Positions 1 to 5,690 of a stretch of 5,709 nt of DNA are shown piece after piece. The DNA comes from Chloroflexota bacterium (GTDB lineage Bacteria > Chloroflexota > Dehalococcoidia > Lucifugimonadales > JACPCL1). The translations under genes were made by a program, and so were the position numbers. Location of the stretch: assembly GCA_016210395.1 (NCBI GenBank), contig JACQUI010000348.1:1-5709 (forward strand), in the 5' to 3' direction. Below the pieces are notes generated by a model. It was not told where the DNA came from. It saw only the letters and a list, made by a program, of their open reading frames with translations, and did no database searches. Position 1 is the first letter of the stretch. Every line of letters starts with the position of its first letter.

Positions 1-87
1 GAATCAAGGCCGTCCACAGAAAACCATACCCGTGGGCGGCCTGCTCCGAAGCGGACAAGGGGCGCGACGCAGTCGCACAGCAGAGGT

Positions 88-1305
88 CTACCGCTTCTTC
101 AGCGCCTCCACCACGCTGTCCATGATGTGGTGCGCCACCTCGTACTTGGTCATCAGCGGCAGGTCCAGCATCCCGCCGTCCTTGTCCAGGATGGTCACCT
201 TGTTGGTGTCCACGCCGAAGCCCGCGCCCTCCATAGTGATGTCGTTTGCCACGATGAACTCCAGCCCCTTGCTCCGGATCTTCTTCTTCGCGTTCTGAAG
301 CAAGTCCTGGCTCTCCGCAGCGAACCCCACCTTCACCACCGACGGCGGCACCTCCGGGAAGAAGTCGGCGTTCTCAACCAGGTGCAACGTCAGCCCGCCC
401 TCGCCTCCCATGTCCGACTTCTTGATCTTCTGGTCGGACGTCTGCGCCACGCGGAAGTCGCTCACCGCCGCCGCCATGATCAGCACGTCCGCGGACTCGC
501 ACGCGCTCAGCACGGCGTCCCGCATCTGCGCCACCGACTCCACCACCTTTGCTTCCACGGTTGCAGGGATGGGCAGCGCGTTTGTGGTGGGCGTCGTCAC
601 CAGAATCGCCCTTGCGCCCCGGTCCCGCGCCGCCTCGGCGATGGCGTACCCCATCTTCCCGGAGGAACGGTTGGTGATGACGCGCACCGGATCAATTGGC
701 TCCATGGTCCCGCCGGCGCTGACCACGATGGTGCGGTTTGCCAGGTCGCCCTTCTTGCCCAACATGGCGCAGATATGGCCCACCAAGGTTGCAGGCTCAA
801 CCAGCCGGCCATATCCCCATAGACCTGAGGCCAGCCGCCCTCGTTCCGGCCCGACGATGGTTACCCCCCGCGCCTTCAGCGTCTCCAGGTTCGCCTTCAC
901 CGCCGCGTTCTCGTACATATGAGCGTCCATCGCAGGCGCGACCATCACGGGCGCGGCGGTAGCCAGCACCGTCGTGGTGAGGGGGTCGTCGGCCATACCG
1001 TAGGCTAGCTTTGCGATTGTGTGGGCCGTGGCCGGAGCGATGACGACGGCGTCGGCGCGCTCCGCCAGCGCCACGTGCTCGATGGCCAGCTCCGAGGTGG
1101 GGTCGAAGACGTCCGTGACCACAGGCCGGTGCGTGATGCTGCGGAACGTCAGGGGTGTCACGAACTGCGAAGCGCCGTGAGTCAGGACGGCGTTCACCTC
1201 GGCCCCGGCCTGCACCAGCTTGCTGGCCAGGTCCACCGCCTTGTAACAGGCGATGCTGCCGGTGACCCCCAGGACAATGCGTTTGCCTTCCAGCGCGCTT
1301 TTCAT
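88..1305 (-). CDS. coaBC: Bifunctional phosphopantothenoylcysteine decarboxylase / phosphopantothenate-cysteine ligase
   Basis: Cytoplasmic CoA-pathway enzyme of 405 residues, a normal length for Dfp/CoaBC. The C-terminal CoaB part joins 4'-phosphopantothenate to cysteine using CTP; the N-terminal CoaC flavoprotein part decarboxylates the product to 4'-phosphopantetheine. CoaC spans about residues 1-185: GVTGSIACYKA near the N-terminus (FMN site), IEH with the expected catalytic His77, APATAHTIAKLA, and PAMD at 124-127. CoaB spans about 190-400: DPVRVITNRSSGKMG with Asn212, AAVSDF at 279-284, and KIKK at 293-296 holding the conserved lysine. Two differences from the E. coli form are visible: PAMD instead of PAMN, and Ser160 in ASG where E. 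coli has the flap cysteine (ACG). Both are familiar to me from other phyla, so I expect an active enzyme. The ATG lies in an ATGA overlap with the upstream coaX stop, with GGAG 8 nt before it, which indicates translational coupling. Confidence 0.97.
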   Translation of the reverse strand: MKSALEGKRIVLGVTGSIACYKAVDLASKLVQAGAEVNAVLTHGASQFVTPLTFRSITHRPVVTDVFDPTSELAIEHVALAERADAVVIAPATAHTIAKLAYGMADDPLTTTVLATAAPVMVAPAMDAHMYENAAVKANLETLKARGVTIVGPERGRLASGLWGYGRLVEPATLVGHICAMLGKKGDLANRTIVVSAGGTMEPIDPVRVITNRSSGKMGYAIAEAARDRGARAILVTTPTTNALPIPATVEAKVVESVAQMRDAVLSACESADVLIMAAAVSDFRVAQTSDQKIKKSDMGGEGGLTLHLVENADFFPEVPPSVVKVGFAAESQDLLQNAKKKIRSKGLEFIVANDITMEGAGFGVDTNKVTILDKDGGMLDLPLMTKYEVAHHIMDSVVEALKKR

Positions 1306-2084
1306 TTCCCGCTCTCCAGAGGCTTGTTCAGCTCATAGATCCAGCGCAGGCCGTCAAGCGTCAGCTCGGTGTTGACCTTGTCAAAGACGGTCGTGATGCT
1401 CCCCATCAGCCCGGAAAAGCCCCCCGTGGCCACCACCTTCGCCTCATCCCCCAGCTCCCGTTTGAACCGCCGCACCATCCCTTCGATCATGTCCACGTGG
1501 CTGAAAACGAGGCCCGATTGAATGGCCTGAATGTTGTTCCTGCCGATGGCGCTGGCAGGGGCGGTAAACTCAACCCTGCGAAGCTGCGAGGTGGCGGATA
1601 GCAGCGCATCCGCCGCCGAGCGCAGCCCGGGCGCAATTGCGCCGCCCACGAACTCCCCGTTGGCCGTGACGCCGTCGAACACCGTGGCCGTGCCGCAGTC
1701 CACCACAATGACCGGCCCTGGGTACAGGTGATAGGCGGCGGCGGCGTCCACGATGCGGTCGGCCCCCACGGACCTGGGGTCGTCGTACACGACGCGGATG
1801 CCGGTGCGCACCCCTGCGCCAACCACCAGCGGCCGGATGTGCAGGAGGTCCTGGCAGACCTCCGTGAACACCGCCGTCAAAGGCGGCACGACGCTGCACA
1901 TTACGACCGCGTCTACGTCGGAAGGCGCAAGGCCCCCCAGGGGCAGAAGGTTGGCCAGGGCCATCTGATATTCGTCCGGCATACGCTGGGTCTCCGTGGC
2001 AAGCCTCCAGGATGACCTGAGCTTGCTGTCGTTGAAGACCACCATCTTGACGTTCGTGTTTCCTATATCAATCGCTAGGAGCAT
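1302..2084 (-). CDS. coaX: Type III pantothenate kinase, downstream copy of a tandem pair
   Basis: Phosphorylates pantothenate to 4'-phosphopantothenate, the first step of CoA synthesis; cytoplasmic, ASKHA fold, usually dimeric and dependent on a monovalent cation. It has 260 residues, the usual CoaX size. Motifs in order: DIGNTN at 6-11 (phosphate binding, Asp6), SVVPPLT at 64-70, GAGVRTGI at 89-96, GADRIVDAAAAY at 107-118 (Asp109), VVDCGTATVFD at 127-137 (Asp129), GGAIAPGL at 147-154, and ATGG at 219-222. All three conserved aspartates are present and the GTAT motif is canonical. The ATG at 2084 was chosen because the protein then begins MLLAIDIGNTN like its paralogue; its first base is the last base of the upstream stop (TAATG), and AGGA lies 9 nt upstream. 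The frame stays open to 2327, but that extension is an arginine-, histidine- and glycine-rich shadow of the other copy. About 63% identical to the neighbouring copy by hand count. Confidence 0.96.
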   Translation of the reverse strand: MLLAIDIGNTNVKMVVFNDSKLRSSWRLATETQRMPDEYQMALANLLPLGGLAPSDVDAVVMCSVVPPLTAVFTEVCQDLLHIRPLVVGAGVRTGIRVVYDDPRSVGADRIVDAAAAYHLYPGPVIVVDCGTATVFDGVTANGEFVGGAIAPGLRSAADALLSATSQLRRVEFTAPASAIGRNNIQAIQSGLVFSHVDMIEGMVRRFKRELGDEAKVVATGGFSGLMGSITTVFDKVNTELTLDGLRWIYELNKPLESGK

Positions 2085-2857
2085 TATCTGTGGTCCTGGT
2101 TCATCTCGTGGATCATGCGCAGGCCAATGAGCGTCAGGTCCACGCTTACCGCATTGAAGATGCCCGTCTCTTTCGCAATGAGTGGCGCAGCGCCACCCGT
2201 GGCTATGACCTTGGCCTCTTGTCCTAGCTCCCGTTTGAACCGCCGCACCATGCCCTCCACCATGTCCACGTGTCCGAGCACCACGCCGGACTGGATGGAC
2301 TGGACAGTGTTGCGGGCGATGGCGCAAGGCGGCGGGACCAACTCCACGCGGCGAAGCTGGGAGGTCGCGGTGAACAGGGACTCAGCCGCCAGCCGGAGGC
2401 CCGGCGCAATCGCTCCGCCAAGGTACTCCGCCTGGGCCGTGATGGCGTCGAACACGGTAGGCGTTCCGAAGTCCACGATGATCAGCGGGCCGCCGTAGAT
2501 CCGGTACGCGGCGGCGGCATCCACGATGCGGTCGGCCCCCACGTCTCTGGGATTGTCGTAGAGGACCTTGATGCCTGTGCGGACGCCCGCACCAATCACC
2601 AGCGGCTTGATGTGGAAGAACGTCTCGCACAGCTCGGCAAACACCTGCGTGAGGGGGGGCACCACGCTGCAAATGGAAACCGCCTTGACCTCGGCTACGT
2701 CCACTCCCCGCATTGGGAGCAAGCTCAGCAGCATCAGGCCGTACTCGTCGGGCATGCGGCGCGTGTCCGTAGCCAGCCGCCACGTAGCCTTCAGCGTTTC
2801 CTCGTGGAAGACGCCCAGAGTGATGTTCGTGTTCCCTATGTCAATGGCAAGAAGCAT
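2084..2857 (-). CDS. coaX: Type III pantothenate kinase, promoter-proximal copy of a tandem pair
   Basis: Second CoaX-family protein, 257 residues from the ATG at 2857, and the first gene of the coaX-coaX-coaBC operon. It shares the family motifs: DIGNTN at 6-11, SVVPPLT at 64-70, GADRIVDAAAAY at 107-118, GGAIAPGL at 147-154, ATGG at 219-222, and the conserved Asp6, Asp109 and Asp129. The phosphate-site motif reads VVDFGTPT rather than VVDFGTAT: a proline replaces the alanine at 133, next to conserved threonines. This could alter activity, although the rest of the site is intact. An in-frame TTG at 2863 would add Met-Asp and has a better-spaced GGAA upstream, so the true start may be 6 nt earlier; the ATG matches the family N-terminus. 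Likely role: pantothenate phosphorylation, as for its partner. CoaX relatives such as Bordetella Baf are linked to regulation, so a divergent role for one copy is possible but not shown. Confidence 0.95.
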   Translation of the reverse strand: MLLAIDIGNTNITLGVFHEETLKATWRLATDTRRMPDEYGLMLLSLLPMRGVDVAEVKAVSICSVVPPLTQVFAELCETFFHIKPLVIGAGVRTGIKVLYDNPRDVGADRIVDAAAAYRIYGGPLIIVDFGTPTVFDAITAQAEYLGGAIAPGLRLAAESLFTATSQLRRVELVPPPCAIARNTVQSIQSGVVLGHVDMVEGMVRRFKRELGQEAKVIATGGAAPLIAKETGIFNAVSVDLTLIGLRMIHEMNQDHR

Positions 2858-2889
2858 GTCCAACGTCGCGTTTCCAGGATAGCGCGGCT

Positions 2890-2898
2890 ATTATAGCA
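2890..2898 (-). promoter_or_regulatory. Extended -10 promoter of the coaX-coaX-coaBC operon
   Basis: Read on the minus strand, this is TGC followed by a perfect TATAAT (hexamer at 2890-2895). The TG dinucleotide one base upstream is the extended -10 signature, which can make up for the poor match 16-17 nt further upstream, where I see only CTTCCT or TTCCTT. The predicted transcript start is near 2883, about 25 nt before the coaX ATG. A small inverted repeat, ATAGC-GCG-GCTAT at 2879-2891, lies over the start-point region and could be an operator. The assignment rests on sequence match and position only. Confidence 0.6.
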
Positions 2899-3006
2899 GG
2901 TAGGGGTTCGCAAGGAAGGGGCAGCTTCCGCTATCACTCTCATTGACAACAGGATTGGTTGGGCAGGGTCGCGTTCGTGGCGACTGTCAATGGGACTTTC
3001 GCGCGC

Positions 3007-3036
3007 TTGACCGTCGCCGGCCGTCGCCCGTATACT
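3007..3036 (+). promoter_or_regulatory. Sigma70-type promoter for the cupredoxin gene
   Basis: TTGACC (-35, 5 of 6 matches) at 3007-3012 and TATACT (-10, 5 of 6) at 3031-3036 are separated by 18 nt. The predicted start of transcription falls around 3042-3044, exactly where the palindrome begins, leaving a leader of about 75 nt before the GTG. The spacer contains CCGTCGCC twice with a 10-bp period (3011-3018 and 3021-3028), which could be a helically phased protein site or just GC-rich sequence. Confidence 0.65.
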
Positions 3037-3043
3037 GAAGACT

Positions 3044-3070
3044 GTACCCACACCCCCTGGGTGTGGGTAC
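3044..3070. promoter_or_regulatory. Perfect 12-bp-arm palindrome, candidate operator
   Basis: The left arm GTACCCACACCC at 3044-3055 is the exact reverse complement of the right arm GGGTGTGGGTAC at 3059-3070, with a 3-nt centre (CCT). It starts about 8 nt after the -10 hexamer, so it covers the expected transcription start, a classic position for a repressor. GC tracts bounded by GTA and TAC in inverted arrangement recall operators of the copper sensor CsoR as I remember them, and the gene controlled encodes a copper protein. Neither side has a T-run, so it is unlikely to be an intrinsic terminator. The transcript would begin with a very stable hairpin, so an RNA-level role is the main alternative. 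No csoR gene is in the window. Confidence 0.6.
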
Positions 3071-3106
3071 TCACGTAATAGGCCCGCTGGAAACCCAACC
3101 AGACAA

Positions 3107-3114
3107 GGGGGAGG
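3107..3114 (+). promoter_or_regulatory. Ribosome binding site deciding the GTG start of the cupredoxin gene
   Basis: GGGGGAGG ends 4 nt before the GTG at 3119. No ATG in the same frame gives a complete signal peptide, so this purine-rich site settles the start. The acpS gene uses a very similar arrangement (AAAGGGGG, 4 nt, GTG). Confidence 0.7.
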
Positions 3115-3118
3115 ACAC

Positions 3119-3601
3119 GTGTTTCAGCGATTCGCACCTTCAGGCCACACCCGCCTCATTTTTGCCACGACATTGGGGTTGCTGCTTTTGTTGATTGCAA
3201 CTGCTTGCTCTTCTGGGGCGGCTGAGAAGAAGACTGACAGCAACGGGCATAATACGGAGGTTGTTGAGGTAACCTTTTCAGTTGTTGAGGAAGGCAAGCT
3301 GGAGTTCGCGCCCCTCAACGCAAGAGTCGTCGTGGGCAAGAAAGTGATGCTCACGCTGCACAACACGGGCAGGCTGGAGCACGACCTGTTGGTTGCGGAC
3401 ATTCCGGCGGAGATAGAAGCGGATGCCGGGCACGGCGGCGACGCAGGCCACGCGGCTGCAGAAGTAGCGGTTCACACGCTTCCGGGAACCAAGGCCTCGG
3501 TGGTCTTCACGCCGACCCATCCCGGCACGTACGAAGTCCTGTGCACGCTGCCAGGGCACAAGGATGCAGGCATGGTGGGCCACCTAGTGGTGGTCGCTTG
3601 A
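3119..3601 (+). CDS. Cupredoxin-domain lipoprotein (type 1 copper, auracyanin/plastocyanin-like)
   Basis: A 160-residue exported blue-copper protein, probably an electron carrier or copper-binding protein held on the outer face of the membrane. A basic N-terminus (residues 1-12) is followed by a hydrophobic segment (about 13-29) and a lipobox-like IATAC with Cys30, then a polar linker (SSGAAEKKTDSNGHN). The cupredoxin domain covers about 48-160. The four type 1 copper ligands can be assigned: His88 in LEHDLL, and Cys142, His147 and Met152 in CTLPGHKDAGM. Between them lies a Gly/Ala/His-rich insertion (about 101-119) with His105, His111 and His119. The partner oxidoreductase cannot be told from this context. 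It is the only complete rightward gene, has its own promoter and a palindromic candidate operator, and overlaps nnrDE tail to tail by 18 bp. Its 5' half uses more A/T-ending codons (TTG, GTT, ACT) than the neighbours, which may reflect the signal peptide or transfer. Confidence 0.93.
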   Translation: MFQRFAPSGHTRLIFATTLGLLLLLIATACSSGAAEKKTDSNGHNTEVVEVTFSVVEEGKLEFAPLNARVVVGKKVMLTLHNTGRLEHDLLVADIPAEIEADAGHGGDAGHAAAEVAVHTLPGTKASVVFTPTHPGTYEVLCTLPGHKDAGMVGHLVVVA

Positions 3602-5161
3602 CGCCGGCTTTGCCTTCAGCGCCTTGATCTGCTTCGGCAGCTCCGGCAGGAGGTCGCCAGCCACCATGCCTGCATCGCCCAGGTGACGCCGTACCTCCTC
3701 GCCTGCGGCCCCGTGCAGGTACACCCCGCATGCCGCCGCATCGTAGGACGGGAGGCCCTGCGCCAGCAGCCCGCCTATGACCCCTGCCAGCACGTCCCCC
3801 GTTCCGGCAGAGGCGAGGCCGGGGTTGGCAAAGGGGCTGACCCGTGCGACGCCCTTTGGCGATGCAACCACCGTGTACGCCCCTTTGAGCACCACCGTCT
3901 GCCCCCAGCTTTTCGCAGCCTGTAACGCTATCTGCATGCGGGCTGCCTGCACCTGGGCGGGCGTGCCCCCATACAGGCGGGCCATCTCGCCGGGATGAGG
4001 CGTGAGGACCGCGCTGGCCTTCAGCCGCGTGTGCCAGCCGCTGATGCGGGCCAGTGCGTTCAAAGCGTCGGCGTCCAGCACCGCCGGCTTGTTTTCCATG
4101 CCCGGGCTGTCAAGGAGGAACCTCGAAAGCACAATGCGCAGGTCGTCTTCGCCGCTCAGCCCGCAGCCAATCAGCAGCGCGTCGTAGTCGGCCAGGACCT
4201 CCCGGAGCGTGTCTTGCGCATGGATGCTGATGGCCCCAGCCGGGGTCTCCTTCAGCGGCGTGTGCGTCGTCTCGGTCAGCTTGGCGGCCAGGATAGGGTA
4301 AATGCCTTCCGGCGCCGCCAGCGTCACCAGGCCGGCCCCCACCCTGTATGCCCCCGTGCACGCCAGGTACGCTGCCCCCACGTAGCTGCGTGAACCAGCC
4401 ACTGCCAGCAGCCGCCCGAACGTCCCCTTGTGGCCGTCCAGGGGCCGCTGCGGCAGCAGCGATCGCGCCAGGTCGGGCGTGATGAGCTCCACGGGGATGT
4501 AGCTGTCCAGCCCCTTCGGAATGCCGATGTCCACGATCTCCAGCCTGCCCGTAGCTGCCGGCCCGGGGAACGTGAAGTGGCCGGTCTTCGGATACCCCAG
4601 CGCCACGGTGACGTCCGCAGGGAGCGCGGCGGGGTCCAGCTCGCCGGTGTCGGCGTTGAGGCCGGTTGGCAGGTCCACCGCCACCACCGTCAGCCCTTTG
4701 GCCTTGCGGGCCTCGGACGCCATGCCCAGCACGCCGACGATCAAGCCTTCCAATGGCCGCGCCTTGCCGGTCCCAAGCACGGCATCCACGATCAGAGGCG
4801 ACGCTGCAAGCTCCCGTTTGAGGTTCTCGCAGAACGGGTCCTGCTCTGCGTTGAAGACGAGGACCCCCCTGTCCTCCAGCGCCAGAAGCATGGGGTCCGG
4901 CGTCTTGCGGGGAGCGCACAGGTACACGCATACACGCGCGCCCCACTGGTGTAGATGGCGTGCGGCGACAAGGCCATCGCCGCCGTTATTCCCCGGCCCA
5001 ACCAGCGCCAGCACGCGCGCCCCCCTGGGGTTGCCGAGCTGCTGCATCACGTGGTTCGCCACCGCCAGCCCCGCCTTTTCCATCAGCGCCTCTACCGAAA
5101 CGCCGCGCTCCCCCGCCGCCGCCTCCAGGGCCCGCATCTGCTCCACTGTGACGATCTTCAT
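3584..5161 (-). CDS. nnrDE (nnr): Bifunctional NAD(P)H-hydrate epimerase / ADP-dependent NAD(P)H-hydrate dehydratase
   Basis: Cytoplasmic metabolite-repair enzyme of 525 residues, the normal size for the fused YjeF-type protein. NnrE (about 1-225) interconverts the R and S epimers of hydrated NAD(P)H: GPGNNGGDG at 55-63, VDAVLGTG at 125-132 (Asp126, expected potassium ligand), and AVDLPTGLNADTG at 161-173 with Thr in place of the more usual Ser of DIPSG. NnrD (about 226-515) dehydrates the S form using ADP: HKGTFGR at 244-250, DADALNAL at 363-370, TPHPGEMARL at 387-396, VLKGAYTVV at 424-432, and GTGDVLAG at 453-460 with the catalytic-site Asp456. The ATG at 5161 was chosen because MKIVTVEQMRALE is the family N-terminus and because it forms an ATGA overlap with the acpS stop. 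The frame is open to 5422, but that part is an acpS shadow. The acpS-nnr pairing is common in bacteria. Confidence 0.96.
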   Translation of the reverse strand: MKIVTVEQMRALEAAAGERGVSVEALMEKAGLAVANHVMQQLGNPRGARVLALVGPGNNGGDGLVAARHLHQWGARVCVYLCAPRKTPDPMLLALEDRGVLVFNAEQDPFCENLKRELAASPLIVDAVLGTGKARPLEGLIVGVLGMASEARKAKGLTVVAVDLPTGLNADTGELDPAALPADVTVALGYPKTGHFTFPGPAATGRLEIVDIGIPKGLDSYIPVELITPDLARSLLPQRPLDGHKGTFGRLLAVAGSRSYVGAAYLACTGAYRVGAGLVTLAAPEGIYPILAAKLTETTHTPLKETPAGAISIHAQDTLREVLADYDALLIGCGLSGEDDLRIVLSRFLLDSPGMENKPAVLDADALNALARISGWHTRLKASAVLTPHPGEMARLYGGTPAQVQAARMQIALQAAKSWGQTVVLKGAYTVVASPKGVARVSPFANPGLASAGTGDVLAGVIGGLLAQGLPSYDAAACGVYLHGAAGEEVRRHLGDAGMVAGDLLPELPKQIKALKAKPASSDHH

Positions 5162-5532
5162 GGCGCGTCCCGCTTTTCGATGACCACGGATGCAACGGCG
5201 TACTCCCGCGAATGTGAGATGCTCAGCGCAGACTGTGTCACTCCCTGACGCTCCGCGACCTTCAGCGCGCGTCCGTGGAGCAGGATGGCGGGCGGCCCGC
5301 CTCTGCTGCGCACCACCTCGATGTCCCGCCATCCGACGCCCCGCACGCCCGTGCCCAGCGCCTTCATCATGGCCTCCTTGGCGGCGAACCGCGCCGCAAG
5401 CTGGGGCGCGCGGCCACGGCAATAGGCAATCTCCCCATCCGTGTAGATACGCCGGAGGAACCGCTCGCCAAAGCGCCGCACCGTCTCGGCAATGCGTTCA
5501 ATCTCAATGATGTCTATGCCAACAGCGTGCAC
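5158..5532 (-). CDS. acpS: Holo-[acyl-carrier-protein] synthase
   Basis: Transfers the 4'-phosphopantetheine group of CoA to the serine of acyl carrier protein, activating it for fatty acid synthesis; cytoplasmic, usually trimeric and magnesium-dependent. It has 124 residues, a full-length AcpS. Motifs: GIDIIEIERI at 5-14 with metal ligand Asp7, the FGERFLRRIYT segment, ARFAAKEAMMKALGTG at 47-62 with metal ligand Glu53 and the catalytic-site Lys56 region, WRDIEV at 68-73, and SISHSREYAVASVV at 104-117. It starts at GTG 5532, preceded by AAAGGGGG at a 4-nt gap. An ATG one frame away (5534) hits a stop after six codons and is discarded. It is the first gene of an operon with nnrDE (4-nt ATGA overlap) and lies about 30 bp from the repeat array on its 5' side. 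I found no convincing promoter for it; it may lie within or beyond the repeat. Confidence 0.96.
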   Translation of the reverse strand: MHAVGIDIIEIERIAETVRRFGERFLRRIYTDGEIAYCRGRAPQLAARFAAKEAMMKALGTGVRGVGWRDIEVVRSRGGPPAILLHGRALKVAERQGVTQSALSISHSREYAVASVVIEKRDAP

Positions 5533-5560
5533 ATGTCCCCCTTTGCCCTTCGGTACACCC

Positions 5561-5594
5561 GTTCGTGGTGAGCTTGTGTTCGTGGTGAGCTTGT
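5561..5594. repeat. Tandem direct repeat, two perfect 17-bp units
   Basis: The unit GTTCGTGGTGAGCTTGT occurs at 5561-5577 and again, identical and abutting, at 5578-5594. The second unit runs on into CGAACCACG, so its CGTGGT (5581-5586) can pair with ACCACG (5598-5603). This looks like one complete and one 5'-truncated copy of an interspersed intergenic repeat. I recall very similar TTCGTGGTGAGCTTGTCGAA sequences scattered in some bacterial genomes, including Chloroflexota, but cannot confirm it here. Confidence 0.75.
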
Positions 5595-5625
5595 CGAACC
5601 ACGTGCGCGCCCTTCGACAGGCTTA
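5586..5625. repeat. Imperfect palindrome with 13-bp stem upstream of acpS
   Basis: TGAGCTTGTCGAA at 5586-5598 pairs with TTCGACAGGCTTA at 5613-5625 through 11 Watson-Crick pairs and two G-T pairs, around a 14-nt loop. The right arm resembles the CCTTCGACAGGCT type of dispersed repeat. Together with the tandem units it forms a compact repeat of about 65 bp between divergent transcription units. It could be a REP- or MITE-like element or a remnant of one; it has no coding capacity. Confidence 0.6.
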
Positions 5626-5632
5626 GAAGGTG

Positions 5633-5661
5633 TTGACAAAGTAAATGAAGTCAGGCATTCT
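5633..5661 (+). promoter_or_regulatory. Weak candidate promoter for the gene entering the right edge
   Basis: A perfect TTGACA at 5633-5638 is followed after 17 nt by CATTCT (5656-5661), which matches only 3 of 6 positions of the -10 consensus. The position, about 30 nt before the candidate start codon, is suitable. It needs an activator or another sigma factor to be convincing. Confidence 0.25.
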
Positions 5662-5678
5662 CACCTTGTAATAATGGC

Positions 5679-5686
5679 AAGGAGGT
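5679..5686 (+). promoter_or_regulatory. Consensus Shine-Dalgarno site AAGGAGGT
   Basis: AAGGAGGT matches the full anti-16S sequence, and its AGGAGG core ends 5 nt before a GTG at 5691. It is the best ribosome binding site in the window. It can be partly masked by CCTTG at 5664-5668, which pairs with CAAGG at 5678-5682. Confidence 0.65.
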
Positions 5687-5690
5687 AAAG

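Noticed and set aside
64..76. Hairpin GCGAC-GCA-GTCGC after coaBC as a terminator
   Set aside because: The stem is only 5 bp and no T-tract follows on the minus strand; the operon may continue past the window edge.
127..922. Long plus-strand open frames opposite coaBC
   Set aside because: Composition typical of the complement of GC-rich coding sequence, no recognisable motif, and they sit wholly inside a certain gene.
2085..2327. An 81-residue N-terminal extension of the downstream coaX
   Set aside because: It lies antisense-free but out of frame within the upstream coaX, is rich in Arg/His/Gly as expected of a frame shadow, and the family N-terminus starts at 2084.
3044..3070. The palindrome as an intrinsic terminator
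   Set aside because: There is no T-run on either side in either direction, and it lies directly downstream of a promoter rather than after a gene.
4110..4946. A 278-residue minus-strand open frame inside nnrDE
   Set aside because: A +1-type shadow rich in Gly, Arg and Ala with no family signature.
5162..5422. An 87-residue N-terminal extension of nnrDE
   Set aside because: It reads through acpS in another frame with no family similarity; the conserved start MKIVTVEQ is at 5161.
3584..5532. acpS-nnrDE as part of a new system
   Set aside because: Both proteins are intact, standard family members, and the gene pairing is widespread.
5561..5594. CRISPR-like repeats
   Set aside because: Two directly abutting 17-bp units with no spacer do not form a CRISPR array.
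5670..5675. AATAAT as a -10 element for the edge gene
   Set aside because: It matches 5 of 6 positions, but the start of transcription would fall inside the ribosome binding site, and no -35 lies at the right distance.
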